Counted from the first letter of the stretch, positions 32,001 to 42,518 are shown. The stretch: 64,000 nt of DNA from Acanthosepion esculentum (GCA_964036315.1 OZ038500.1:60219446-60283445); one strand, 5' to 3'. The notes: generated by a model from the letters alone, not told the origin. Numbers and translations are program-made.

Positions 32001-32971
32001 AGGCTCTACCCTTCGGCGGAGCCTCGTCCGGGTTCCTCTCTGCCCAAAGGCAGAGAGTTACCCTCTGCCTCAGAGGCAGAGAGTTCGACCTGCTAGGTGA
32101 GTCGTCCAAAAATGACTGGGTCTCACGATGTTTAACAACACGCCCACGTGTGTCGAATGTGGCACAAGGCCGGTTTAATGTGGGCTTTCCGAGCCCGTAG
32201 GCTCGGGCAAAAATTGCCCGTAGATCCCGTATAAACCACCTCGAACGAGGCTCTGCCCTTCGGCGGAGCCTCGTCCGAGTTCCTCTCCGCCCAAAGGCAG
32301 AGAGTTCCCCTCTGCCTCAGAGGCAGAGAGTTCGACCGAATAGCTGAGACATCCAAAAAGGACTGGAGTATTTAGTGTCCTCCCCACGAGGGACAGATGT
32401 GGCACAAGGCCGGGTTTAAAGTGGGGTACCCGAGCCCGTAGGCTCGGCCAAAAAATAGCCCATAGATCCCGTATAAACGGGATCGGGCCGGTCAACCTCC
32501 CCGAACGAGTCTCTGCCCTTCGGCGGAGCCTCGTCCGAGTTCCTCTCTGCCCAAAGGCAGAGAGTTCCCCTCTGCCTCAGAGGCAGAGAGTTCGACCGAA
32601 TAGCTGAGACATCCAAAAAGGACTGGAGTATTTAGTGTCCTCCCCACGAGGGACAGATGTGGCACAAGGCCGGGTTTAAAGTGGGGTACCCGAGCCCGTA
32701 GGCTCGGCCAAAAAATAGCCCATAGATCCCGTATAAACGGGATCGGGCCGGTCAACCTCCCCGAACGAGTCTCTGCCCTTCGGCGGAGCCTCGTCCGAGT
32801 TCCTCTCTGCCCAAAGGCAGAGAGTTCCCCTCTGCCTCAGAGGCAGAGAGTTCGACCGAATAGCTGAGACGTCCAAAAAGGACTGGGTCTCACGCTACTG
32901 CTTCCTCTTGAGGCGCAGTATTTATGGTGTACGGGATAGTCCATTACTATTATGGGTAAGTTCCCATAACA
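29094..32971 (-). mobile_element. 3.88-kb LTR with an expanded hairpin-rich tandem repeat
   Basis: The element begins TGTTATGG and ends CCATAACA, and is flanked by perfect 5-bp duplications ATGTT (29,089-29,093 and 32,972-32,976). These are LTR retrotransposon hallmarks. No internal coding or second LTR is present, so it is a solo LTR. On the minus strand it starts near 32,971 with a CATAAATAC block, continues through 14 GC-rich tandem units and ends with an AATAAA signal near 29,185. It sits inside a mariner. Typical solo LTRs are a few hundred bp, and the excess length is due to the tandem units. The LTR family member at 16,470-17,194 has only two units. Confidence 0.75.
29320..32890 (-). 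repeat. CpG-rich minisatellite, 14 units of about 217-267 bp
   Basis: Unit starts, by the CACGATGTT or equivalent landmark, lie near 29,333; 29,570; 29,787; 30,003; 30,270; 30,534; 30,799; 31,063; 31,327; 31,592; 31,859; 32,124; 32,365; 32,625. Each unit carries a series of small inverted repeats: GAGCC-CGTA-GGCTC, GGGCAA-AAA-TTGCCC, CCCGT-ATAA-ACGGG, GAGGCTC...GAGCCTC, and CTCTGCC...GGCAGAG once or twice. It also carries a CACGTG palindrome. The first four units are shorter. A two-unit segment is duplicated at an offset of 529 bp (30,241 and 30,770). The last two units are almost identical (offset 260). Open frames of 60-165 codons through it are repeat artefacts. Confidence 0.9.
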
Positions 32972-32976
32972 ATGTT

Positions 32977-33724
32977 AAATAACCGCAACTTAATACTGGC
33001 GTTTGTTGTGGTTCCGATTTCTGGTGTCCCCAAGATTGAAACCTTGCATCGTTCAGTTGCGGGTCGGAGTTTGTTGAAAGTTGACGTTTTGTCCACAAAA
33101 GAATGCCTTAAAGATGCAGCTTGAATATTTGAATTTCCGCCATATTGTCCTCTATGAATTTGTAAAAGAGGTAAGCGTCGGAACTGTGAAAAAAAAAAGA
33201 AAACATTAACGTTTATTTGGCAGCTTTCACCGCGTTTATTTTTTACCCTAAAAGATCAACCAGGCTCCAAACGACTTCCCGACGTTGATAAAGATGATCT
33301 GCTTGCCATCGTGGAAGCTAAACCAGCCATTTTGACGGAAGAGATTGCTAAGAGGTTGACAATCGATATCTCGATTGTCTTTACCTTTTTGAAGCAACTT
33401 GGGTTCAAGAAAAACGGCTGATTTCAGCAAAGAGAAAAGGTAACATTTTCCACCACGACAACGCACACCTACCTTTCAAAACAGAAGTTGTAGAAACTGT
33501 AGCAGTTGAAATTGGTAACCATCCAGTATTCTCCTCACTTGGTTCCTTCGGATTTTCATTCGGTCCGGTCTGTACAGTATAACTTCAATGACAATATATT
33601 TGACTCTATACAGTCCATCGAAAACTACGTCACAAACTCCTTCGTAAATGACTAATAAATGTTTATTTTTGAGTACGTAAATTTTTTGCTTTTAATTTTC
33701 TAACCCGGCATGAACTTTTTTTTC
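32977..33724 (+). pseudogene. Mariner transposase remnant
   Basis: The + strand reads NFRHIVLYEFVKE, then in another frame DKDDLLAIVEAKPAILTEEI and LKQLGFKKNG, then FHHDNAH, and a tail with FNDNIFDSIQSIENYVTNSF. This is the order of mariner transposases: an N-terminal helix-turn-helix, a linker, and the HHDNARPH motif that carries the second Asp of the DD34D triad. Central sequence is deleted and frames shift, so it is dead. With the left TIR at 29,056 its original length was about 780 bp, shorter than an intact mariner of about 1.3 kb. An LTR split it. Confidence 0.8.
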
Positions 33725-33759
33725 TAGTTAATTTAGGAATAATATTTATATGGTGGGAG

Positions 33760-34060
33760 TGCCATTAACACGCAAGGGGTTACATAGAGTGAGAGCAAGA
33801 TTAAAGAGGAGTCGTTTGAGGAAACGATAAAGAGAAGAACGGGGATCAAGATCAAGGTATCACAAAATGTCGATTGACATTACATTTGAATAGTTAAAGG
33901 TTATAGCTATCAGGGAAGCAAGTAAGGGGAAGGGAGTTTCACAGACGGAAGCTTTTGGGGTAGAAGAGACGGCTGCATTTAATCCTTTCGACAGTGAAGT
34001 TGTTAGACCGAGATGTCAACCTAGTAGTACGCTTAAATTCATGCTGTTGTTCACAAATTA
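33760..34060 (-). pseudogene. CR1-like LINE 3' end
   Basis: The minus strand reads FKRTTRLTSRSNNFTVERIK, a shift, NSLPLTCFPDSYNL and LFKCNVNRHF, which is the CR1/Jockey C-terminus. The 3' untranslated end has AGTGCCATTAACACGCAAGG on the + strand, shared (diverged) with copies at 41,290 and 60,103. The copy is broken by stops. Confidence 0.7.
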
Positions 34061-34090
34061 AAAACAATGTGCGCATGACTGTACTATGTT

Positions 34091-34399
34091 TTGACAGGCG
34101 CTACACTATCACAAACAATTTACTGTGCATTAACAGAAATTGTTTCATGTGCGGACTACCAACATTGGCAACAACGAAAATGGATAACACATGTAACACG
34201 AAGAGGAAATAATGACATAATCAAGATGTTAGCATTCCACTCCACTTTAAATAAAAGGTTAGGAAGGAAACCTCCATTAATACTGGAACGAGCGATAACA
34301 GCTACTGGATTTGAGAAACCTGTTTTCCTAAAAGAAAAAGTGTTTCAGGAGAAATATTTTAAGAATTTCATCCGAAACCAGTACCAGCAGCTTGGCTAA
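34091..34399 (+). pseudogene. Possible LINE ORF2 terminal fragment
   Basis: An open frame of 102 codons on the + strand contains WQQRKWITHVTRRGNNDIIK and RLGRKPPLILERAI. The pattern RKWIxHVTRRxxxxIxK...RxGRKxPxILERxI resembles the C-terminal tail of some endonuclease-reverse transcriptase LINE proteins. It ends in a stop at 34,399. It could be a piece of an otherwise lost element. The family is not certain. Confidence 0.4.
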
Positions 34400-34685
34400 C
34401 GAATGCCAAGTGTTTTTTTTTTATATGGAAACAGCTATTATTACTATTACCATACGATCGCAGGTGATTTGGTTGATTTTCTACAACATCAAAATTATCT
34501 TATCATGTACAACGACTATTGCAATCTAATGATTTCAAATTACTGTCTCTAACAATATCATCTTTCCGGATGAGTGAACTGCAATATTTCGGTCGATTTG
34601 TTCTCCGTCCTTCTTTAAATATAAAAAATCTTGTCGATAAATGATACAAAACCGAAAAAGAAACGTTTGTAAATAGGCTAATTTC
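34400..34685. other. Unannotated DNA
   Basis: No recognisable feature. Confidence 0.4.
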
Positions 34686-34689
34686 GAAA

Positions 34690-36235
34690 GTGAAGTCTCA
34701 CTTCAAAAGAATATTGACAGTGTTTATTGAAGAGATAAGATTTTGAAGAAAATGAATGAAGAACGAATGAAATAGGTGGAATTATACCGGCATTGAAAAA
34801 GTTTGAAGGAAAACTGAACGAAAAATGTAACATAATGGACATAAAGGAAAATCGAGATAACGAGGATATATAAATAAATATGGAAGAAGGAAAGAAGGAA
34901 GGAAATAAATGAGATGAAAAAATAAAAAGCAGGAAAATAGAAAGCAAAAAAAGAAAGAAAAAAGAAAGAAATATATGAGAAAAAGAAAGAAAGAACAGAA
35001 AAAGAAAGAAAACATGATAAAATGAAGAAACAATGAATAAAAAGGAAAAAGAAAGAAAGAAATAAAGAAAGGAAAAAGACAATGAATAATAAGCAGGAAA
35101 ATAGAAAGACAACCAGAAAGAAAGAATGAAAGAAAGAAATATATGCGAAAAAGAAAGTATGAAAAGAGAACAAGAAAAACTGAGTAAAAAAACGAGAAAG
35201 AAAGAAAAATATATGAGAAAAAAGAAAGAAATGAAAACTAAAAGAAAGGAACAACGAATAAAAAGGAGAAAATGAAATAAAGAAAGGAAGGAAAATAAAA
35301 AGAAACACAGAATGAACAATGAGCAGAGAAAAAGAAATAAATACAGAAATAAAAAGAAACAATAGAATATAAAGCAGAAAGAAAGAAAAAAGAAAATGGA
35401 CACAATGAATAAATAAAAAGCGGTAAGAGAAAGAAGGAAAGAAGGAAAGAAAGAAAGGAAAAAGAAAAAGAATGGCACAAAAGGAAAACAAAAGCAATAA
35501 AGGAAAATGAAAGACAAAGTAAATAACAAGCAGGATAATAGACAGAAAGAAAGAAAGAATGAAGAAAAAAGAAAGAGAGAATGAAAGAAATTTATGAGAA
35601 AAAAGAAAGAAAAACGAAAAGAAAGAAATAATGAATATAAAGCAGAAGGAGAAAATAAAATAGACAATAAATAAAAAAAAAACAGCACAATAGAAAGAAG
35701 AAGAAAATAGAAACAAAAGAGAAAGAAATATATGAGAAAGAAAAGCAAAAATATATGAGAAAGAAAAGAAAAAAGAAAGAAGCAATCCATATAACGCAGA
35801 AAGAAAAAAGAAAATAGGCACAATGAATAAATAAAAAGCAGTGAAACGGAAAGAAAGAAAAAGACAGAAGTAAAGAAGAATGAAATATTTAAGAAGAAAA
35901 AGAACGAACGAAAGGAAAACAAAAAAGAAAGAAGGAAAGAAAAACAAAGAAAGAAACAATGGATATAAAGAAGAAAGAAAGAAAAAGAAAATAGTCACAA
36001 TGAATAAATAAAAAGCAGTAAAATAGAAAGAGAGATAAATGATAATACCAAAAGAAAAAAAAAGAATGAGGGAAAGAAAGACGGTAGGAATAAAAAGAAA
36101 AGAACGTAAAAATAGAATAATGACAGTAGATAAGAGAGAGAGAGAGAGATTGTGTGTGTGTGTGTGTGTGTATGTGAGTGAGAGAGAGAGAGAGAGAGAG
36201 ACCATACCCAAAAAACAAAAACAAACAAAAAAAGA
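34690..36235. repeat. Diverged purine-rich repeat related to the main satellite
   Basis: GAAA-rich DNA is punctuated by blocks such as GAAACAATGGATATAAAG, ACAATGAATAAATAAAAAGC and GAAACAATAGAATATAAAGC. These correspond to the CAAGAAACAATCAATATAATGC part of the main satellite unit (41,486-57,020). Spacing is irregular and divergence high, so this is an older or never-homogenised relative. Open frames of 414 and 495 codons on the minus strand (Phe/Leu/Ser-rich) come from the lack of stop codons in the pyrimidine strand and are spurious. A (TG)n and (GA)n tract lies at 36,130-36,200. Confidence 0.75.
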
Positions 36236-36239
36236 AAAT

Positions 36240-37069
36240 ATGTCAGGAGGAATAAAGCAGGTAAAACTTATAAAGTGGAAGAATAAAAGCAGTTAAAAAA
36301 GGAAGACAGTAAGAACAAATTAGATTACAAAAGGCAAAAAGAAAAAAAACACAAAGAAATGGAAGACTAGCAAAGAAGCAAAAACAAAAAACAAAAAAAA
36401 AAACAAAGAAAACACAGAAAAAGACAATATGAATAAAAAAAAAAAGAAGAAAGTAAAACCGGAAACACGAAAAGCATTTCAGAAAGAAAGAAATGAAGAA
36501 AAATGTCTTGATGCGATAAAAGCAAAGAAAAACGGTTCGTCTTCCAATTGACGATAACACTAAAGTGTTTCTAAAAAAAAAAACTTCCTGGCGATTTGTT
36601 GTTCCCCAGGGCGAGAAAGAAGTATCGACGTGAGACAATGTTGACACTCCAATCAAGTTTTTCCAGTGTTTTCCTTGGATTCTATAAAAAGATGGTAGGG
36701 GGGTGAAAAAAAAAAAGAAAAAAAGAAAAACTTTAGGCAAACAGGAAATAACCGTGAAAAAAAAAGGCCCAAAAAGAAAACAAACAAAAGACTCAACATC
36801 TCAGGAAGACAAAAATACGATAAAAAAAATGAATATGAAATTAGATAACTGAAATATATTCGATTGATTTCTTCGTTGGTCTTTTGTTTTTGCAACAGTT
36901 ATTACTTTTCTATCCAGACATTTTAACTGTGTCAAAATTGATTTTTTTCATTTGTTCTTAAAAAGCCACGCTATATAAAATAATTTTAGTCTCCAACCTC
37001 CTAATGTTTAATGATACCAGAAATAGAATCTGAAATCATTTATTTTCAATTAGCATTAATATTTCTCCT

Positions 37070-37070
<1 letters not shown>
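36240..37070. other. Purine-rich then AT-rich unannotated DNA
   Basis: The purine-rich character continues to about 36,840 with long A-runs but without the repeat landmarks. No gene recognised. Confidence 0.45.

Positions 37071-37073
<3 letters not shown>

Positions 37074-37113
<40 letters not shown>
37074..37113. repeat. (TA)n microsatellite
   Basis: About 38 bp of TA after a short CACA lead. Confidence 0.95.
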
Positions 37114-37117
<4 letters not shown>

Positions 37118-37255
37118 AATTAATTGATTTAAAATATGTTTTTTCGCTACACAGTGATAACCATGTTTCAAAAATGGAAGCTAAAGCCCTAGAATTTAAT
37201 TTTGTTATTAAACCAAAGACATTAGTTCGATTTCCTCGTCAAGCGAATTTTGGAG

Positions 37256-37613
37256 TAACTTATTTTTTAAAATTTACGTTTGTTAAAATAAGCAAAAAAT
37301 ACTATTCTTAAAAGAGTGCTCAATACAGAGTAGAGCAAATATAATTATTTATTCGAAAATTATAAAAAAAATATTTTATAAAATCACTACAAAATAGCCA
37401 TTTTCTTTCAATACTTGATGGTGTTGAAACAAAATGGCTATTTTTGTAGTTATTTTATAACATATTTATGTAATAATTTTCGAAGAAATAATTATATTTG
37501 CTCTACTCTGTATTGAGCACTCTTTTAAGAATAGTATTTTTTGCTTATTGGAAACCCTAAATTATGAATTTTTGCCGTGCCTTTAATAACCGTAAATTTA
37601 AAAAAATAAGTTA
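37256..37613. mobile_element. Foldback / MITE-like inverted repeat
   Basis: Inner arms of about 125 bp (37,287-37,410 and 37,425-37,549) are near-perfect inverses, for example AATAAGCAAAAAATACTATT on the left and its complement on the right. They surround a short loop near TACTTGATGGTGTTG. Outer arms TAACTTATTTTTTAAAATTT (37,257) and AAATTTAAAAAAATAAGTTA (37,594) extend the structure. No coding content. Inner and outer arms are separated by 10 bp on the left and about 40 bp on the right, so one side has an insertion or deletion. Confidence 0.8.
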
Positions 37614-37657
37614 TATATATATATATATGTGTGTATGTGTGTGTGTGTGTGTGTGTA
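37612..37657. repeat. (TA)n(TG)n compound microsatellite
   Basis: A short TA tract is followed by TG with a TATG interruption. Confidence 0.9.
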
Positions 37658-37659
37658 TG

Positions 37660-37930
37660 AACATTTCGGAGAGCTGAGTTCGAATACCAGTCAAATCCAT
37701 TACATTGACTTACGTGCTAATACCCTTGGCAAAGGTCTGAATCTTCTTCTTCTCCAGCTATGGGTAAATAGCAGGATAAATCTAGTTCTATAGCCGTGGA
37801 TTGCAACTGGTCTACCGCAGGAAGAAATAGCAATCAACTAAGGGGGAAAAATCTGCCTTGTCAGTCATGTAACGAAATATACATGATCGCCTAAGATTGT
37901 ATCACATCACTGACTAATATGAGCATTTAA
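37660..37930 (+). mobile_element. SINE of the common tRNA-derived family
   Basis: The head ends with B-box-like GAGTTCGAATACC. The body has TACGTGCTAATACCC, CAGCTATGGGTAAATAGCAG, GCAACTGGTCTACCGCAG and AGAAATAGC. The tail has CAGTCATGTAACGAAATATA and a GATCGCCTAAG block. It matches 40,085-40,345 along the same order. The A-box end is missing or degraded by the adjacent TG tract. Confidence 0.75.
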
Positions 37931-38288
37931 TGTGTTCCTTCACTGATGGGTCCAATTATTCAGCAGATTTCTTCTGTTCTTCATAGGGCTCGGACGAAAC
38001 ACCATCTTAACGTCTCGGAGGCGGTTGTTATCAAAACATCTCGTCCGACTTTGAGTAAGCTGAGGTAGCTGAAACATGAGGTGGCACTCTTCAGCGAGTT
38101 TTTGCTGTCTTCTTTGTAACTTACTTTTTCTTACGATCCCCTTAATCTCTTTTCATTATATTGCAACGATGCTTTGTCCATTCGGTACTTTTCTCTTAAT
38201 TTCGACGATTTTTCTTCTGAGCAACCGTCGGACAAAAGATACCTCAAAATTTCTATTTTTAATCGGGATGATAATTTGTTCCCTAATT

Positions 38289-38790
<502 letters not shown>

Positions 38791-38897
38791 TCAGTTGAAT
38801 CCTTTATTATTCATGAACATTACCGTAATGGATAGGAACGCACAAATACTTGTACCCCTGAGCAACATATAGTTTTGTACTACGTGCACCCCTGAAG

Positions 38898-39065
38898 ATG
38901 ATCTTGGAAGAAGATAGAAAGTATTTGGAAAATGAAAATAAAAGAAATTTAAACAGTTATAATACATTTCTCTTATCCTTTAACATCAATACACGGAATG
39001 TTATTCGTGAGTATGAACGGATTTTGTTAAAAATTAGCATACATAATGACAATAATTTATTCAAT
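38898..39065 (+). pseudogene. Best-preserved (TA)n-linked coding fragment
   Basis: The + strand, open from 38,898, reads TRNVIREYERILLKISIHND and NNLFNQTYIC. It aligns in frame with the peptide at 1,315-1,430 and 1,690-1,770 and carries about 35 residues more at its N-terminal side (LENENKRNLNSYNTFLLSFN). It then runs into a TA/TG tract at 39,069-39,105. Confidence 0.5.
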
Positions 39066-39068
39066 CAG

Positions 39069-39105
39069 ACATATATATGTGTGTGTGTCTGTGTGTGTGC
39101 GCATC
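39069..39105. repeat. Short (TA)n(TG)n microsatellite
   Basis: A brief TA run passes into TG with CTG and CGC interruptions. Confidence 0.85.
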
Positions 39106-39109
39106 TGTG

Positions 39110-39795
39110 TACTCGAATATCTCAGTAATATTTAACCTTCGATTATATATAGAAAAATATCTCATGCATTTAACTGAATAAGTTCGTACAGCAAATATTA
39201 TATTAAAAGAAAGAACAAATTTAAATAATTTACGACATAAAATAATATTTAACAAAATCCTGTTTTCTGAAAATAAAGTCGAATTTATCATCAAGTCTCC
39301 TGAAGTTTGGAAAATAAAAAGAAATAACATAAGCGAACAAATTTAGTTCTTAAAATTATTAAGTCTTTCCCTTGATAAAAAGCACTATATTTTAAAAGAA
39401 TCTACTGCTTGCTTTTAAAAACGTAATCCTCCAGGATTAGCACGGTTGACCGTTTTTCAGAGAAATACGTTTTATCTACGCAAAAAATTACGCAAAAGTT
39501 ATTTCGATTAATTGCGTTACTTAGAGAGATGACTTCGCTACTTATATAAATGTAAAAGTTTTAGTTGGTGATAATATAAGTGATAATATAAGTGATAGAT
39601 GGTGATAAAAAGGCACTGTTGATTATTTCCAGATAATTTGTTTAAAATAATGTAATTAGTATTGTTTGCGTCACGTGACAATAATTGTAAGTAAAATGAT
39701 GGACTAATATAAGTAATCAACTATTCGTTTTTAATTACTACTAATTTTTCCGATTTGGCTGGGTATTGGGATGTGAAACTTCCTTCGCGTTGTTT
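39110..39795. other. Unannotated AT-rich DNA
   Basis: No gene recognised. An imperfect GTGATAATATAA direct repeat lies at 39,567-39,600. Confidence 0.4.
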
Positions 39796-39799
39796 GATT

Positions 39800-39905
39800 G
39801 AGTGATTCGTTTTCTACGGCTTATCAACCGTTTGCAGGTTATTTAAAGCCATAAAAATATTTTTAGATTGTAAGAATATATTTTGGCGAAAATAATGGTT
39901 TACAA
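39800..39905 (+). repeat. Dispersed repeat shared with 1,840-1,930
   Basis: TTTGCAGGTTATTTAAAGCC, then TAAAAATATTTTTAGATTGT and AAGAATATATTTTGG, align with the segment at 1,860-1,915. The element is unknown. Confidence 0.5.
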
Positions 39906-40084
39906 GTCTTACTAATTTTATTCTTTTAATTTCTTCCGCTTCCGACACAAACCCAGACTATACCGGGGTTGAAGAAGACTGACGAAATTCATCGGTAGAA
40001 ATAAGATTGTTCCCATATTAGGTGATTTTGGATTTTATTGTGTATTAATTATTTGCTCTGGAACTATAAATATATTCACACGTG

Positions 40085-40345
40085 AATTTGCTATTTGCTC
40101 TGTAATTATAAATTGCATTCATTTACGTGCTAAAACCATTGGGAAACATATGAAACCACTACTTCTCTCCCCAGCTATGGTTAAATAGCAGAACCACCCG
40201 GGTTCTATAGACTTTAATGGCAACTGGTCTACCGCAGAAAGAAATGGTGACCCGCTGCGGAAAAAAAATCTACCTCGTCAGTCATGTATCGAAAGATACA
40301 TGATCACCTAAGCGTGTATCACGCATAGCACATAACTGACAGAAT
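40085..40345 (+). mobile_element. SINE of the common tRNA-derived family, body only
   Basis: TTTACGTGCTAAAACCATTG, CCCAGCTATGGTTAAATAGC, GGCAACTGGTCTACCGCAG, TCGTCAGTCATGTATCG and AGATACATGATCACCTAAGC align with the other copies. A hairpin CATGTATC-GAAA-GATACATG lies in the tail. The tRNA-like head is lost. Confidence 0.75.
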
Positions 40346-40459
40346 TATAAATACATTGAGCACTTTTTGTGGATCAATTTTAATATTTTATATTACTAGG
40401 GACCACTTTTATATTACTAGGGACCACTTGGATTATATACCAAAGAATTTATTACTTTT

Positions 40460-40588
<129 letters not shown>

Positions 40589-40828
40589 TATGTGTGAATA
40601 TGCAAAATCTTCTGTCATTCTTTTGAAAGTTCACTGTCATGTCACTCACTATTGGTGACATGAAATTTCAGTTTACACTAATATCTCCAGGGTACTAGTG
40701 ATTATCTTGTTAGGTTTTTTTAGTCTTTGATGTAAGTGATAAGCTTTATTTATTTTTGCTACTAGCTGATAATTATCTATTTATTAAATTTCTTATAATT
40801 TTCATGTTGCTTCGTCAAATGTTGGAGA

Positions 40829-41183
40829 TGTTAGGATTTTTTGGTACCCCTAGATACTAGTAAGCCAACCAAAATGAGCTGACTCATTTTATAGTTCGCC
40901 AATAGAAGGTTAACCAATCAGAAGACTTAAAATATTCAATCCGACGTGTATAAAGGCGGCCATTTTGTTTTTTCTCCGAATATCCACTGCCGACCTCTGA
41001 TATCGATGACCAGAAGAACTACTGAACTACGCTCTGTTACTTTCTCCGAATATTCACTGGTACTCTTAATGGAATACCTTAAGAATTACTGAACAGCTGC
41101 TACTAGATATTGGTGTTGCTTCATTGAACAAATTACTTACTACGCTGGATTCTACATTCAGACTACGGTGAACATGTATAACA
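40829..41183 (+). mobile_element. Second solo LTR of the 4,326-4,676 family
   Basis: It begins TGTTAGG and ends TAACA (355 bp). It shares the AAAATGAG/CTCATTTT inverted repeat, the GTGTATAAAGGCGGCCATTT TATA region and the CTGAACAGCTGCTACT block with the first copy. Flanks GGAGA and AGAGA match at four of five positions. Multiple substitutions separate the two copies. Confidence 0.75.
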
Positions 41184-41279
41184 AGAGACTCTCTATACAT
41201 ATTTCTTCAAAAAGCAACCAGTAAATCTTTGTGAAATTTCATCTAACTGCTTTTTTTTAGGCAATTCACCCCAAGCAAA

Positions 41280-41485
41280 GCAGGAGTGCCACTAGTACGC
41301 AAGGAGTTACAGAGGATTGAGAACAAGAATAAAGAGGCATGTTTGAGGAAAATATACAGAGCAAGACGGGAAACAAGTTTAGGATGTCAGAAATCAATTG
41401 ACATTAAACTTGAATAGTTGAAGATTACAGTAATCGAGGAAGCAAGTAAGGGGAAGGGAATTCCACAGAGGAGAAGTGCGAAAGA
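41280..41485 (-). pseudogene. CR1-like LINE 3' end, cut by the satellite array
   Basis: The minus strand reads RTSPLWNSLPLTCFLDYCNL then QLFKFNVN and a stop, the CR1/Jockey C-terminus. The 3' end has AGTGCCACTAGTACGCAAGG on the + strand, as in the copies at 33,768 and 60,103. Exactly upstream of RTSPLW the sequence changes to the GAAA-type satellite. A 221-codon open frame therefore fuses satellite-encoded Phe/Leu-rich residues to the LINE tail, which is not a real gene. In the copy at 33,760-34,060 ordinary LINE sequence continues past this point. Confidence 0.75.
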
Positions 41486-42483
41486 AGAAAAAAAGAAAGA
41501 AAGAAAGAAAAAAGAAACAGATCGAAAGTGAAATGAAAATAAATAGCAAGAAAAAATCAATATAATGCAGAAAGAAAGAAAGGAAAAAGAAACAGTTCGA
41601 AAGTGAAAGGAAAATAAATAGCAAGAAAGAATCAATATAATGCAGAAAGAAAGAAAGAAAGACAGAAAGAAAGAAAAAAGAAACAGATCGAAAGTAAAAG
41701 GAAAATAAATAGCAAGAAACAATCAATTTAATGCAGAAAGAAAGAAAGAAAAAAGAAACAGATCGAAAGTGAAAGGAAAATAAATAGCAAGAAACAATCA
41801 ATATAATGGAGAAAGAAAGAAAAAAGAAACAGATCGAAAGTGAAATGAAAATAAATGGCAAGAAACAATCAATATAATGCAAAATAAATAGCAAGAAACA
41901 ATAAATATAATGCAGAAAGAAAGAAAGAAAGAAAAAAGTAACAGATCGAAAGTGAAAGGAAAATAAATAGCAAGAAACAATCAATATAATGCAGGAAGAA
42001 AGAAAGAAAGAAAAAAGAAACACATCGAAAGTGAAAGGAAAATAAATAGCAAGAAACAATCAATATAATGCAGAAAGAAAGAAAGAAAGAAAGAAAGAAA
42101 AAAAGAAACAGATCGAAAGTGAAAGGAAAATAAATATCAAGAAACAATCAATATAATGCAGAAAGAAAGAAAGAAAGAAAAAAGAAACAGATCGAAAGTG
42201 AAAGGAAAATAAATAGAAAGAAACAATCGATATAATGCAGAAAGAAAGAAAGAAAGAAAGAAAAGAAACAGATCGAAAGTGAAAGGAAAATAAATATCAA
42301 GAAACAATCAATATAATGCAGAAAGAAAGAAAGAAAGAAATAAAAGAAACAGATCGAAAGTGAAAGGAAAATAAATAGCAAGAAACAATCAATATAATGC
42401 AGAAAGAAAGAAAGAAAGAAAGAAAAAAGAAACAGATCGAAAGTGAAAGGAAAATAAATATCAAGAAACAATCAATATAATGC

Positions 42484-42518
<35 letters not shown>

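Noticed and set aside
34678..36211. 414- and 495-codon overlapping open frames on the minus strand
   Set aside because: They arise in a purine-rich strand that encodes almost no stops on the complement. Composition is Phe/Leu/Ser only, without domains, and they overlap each other in two frames.
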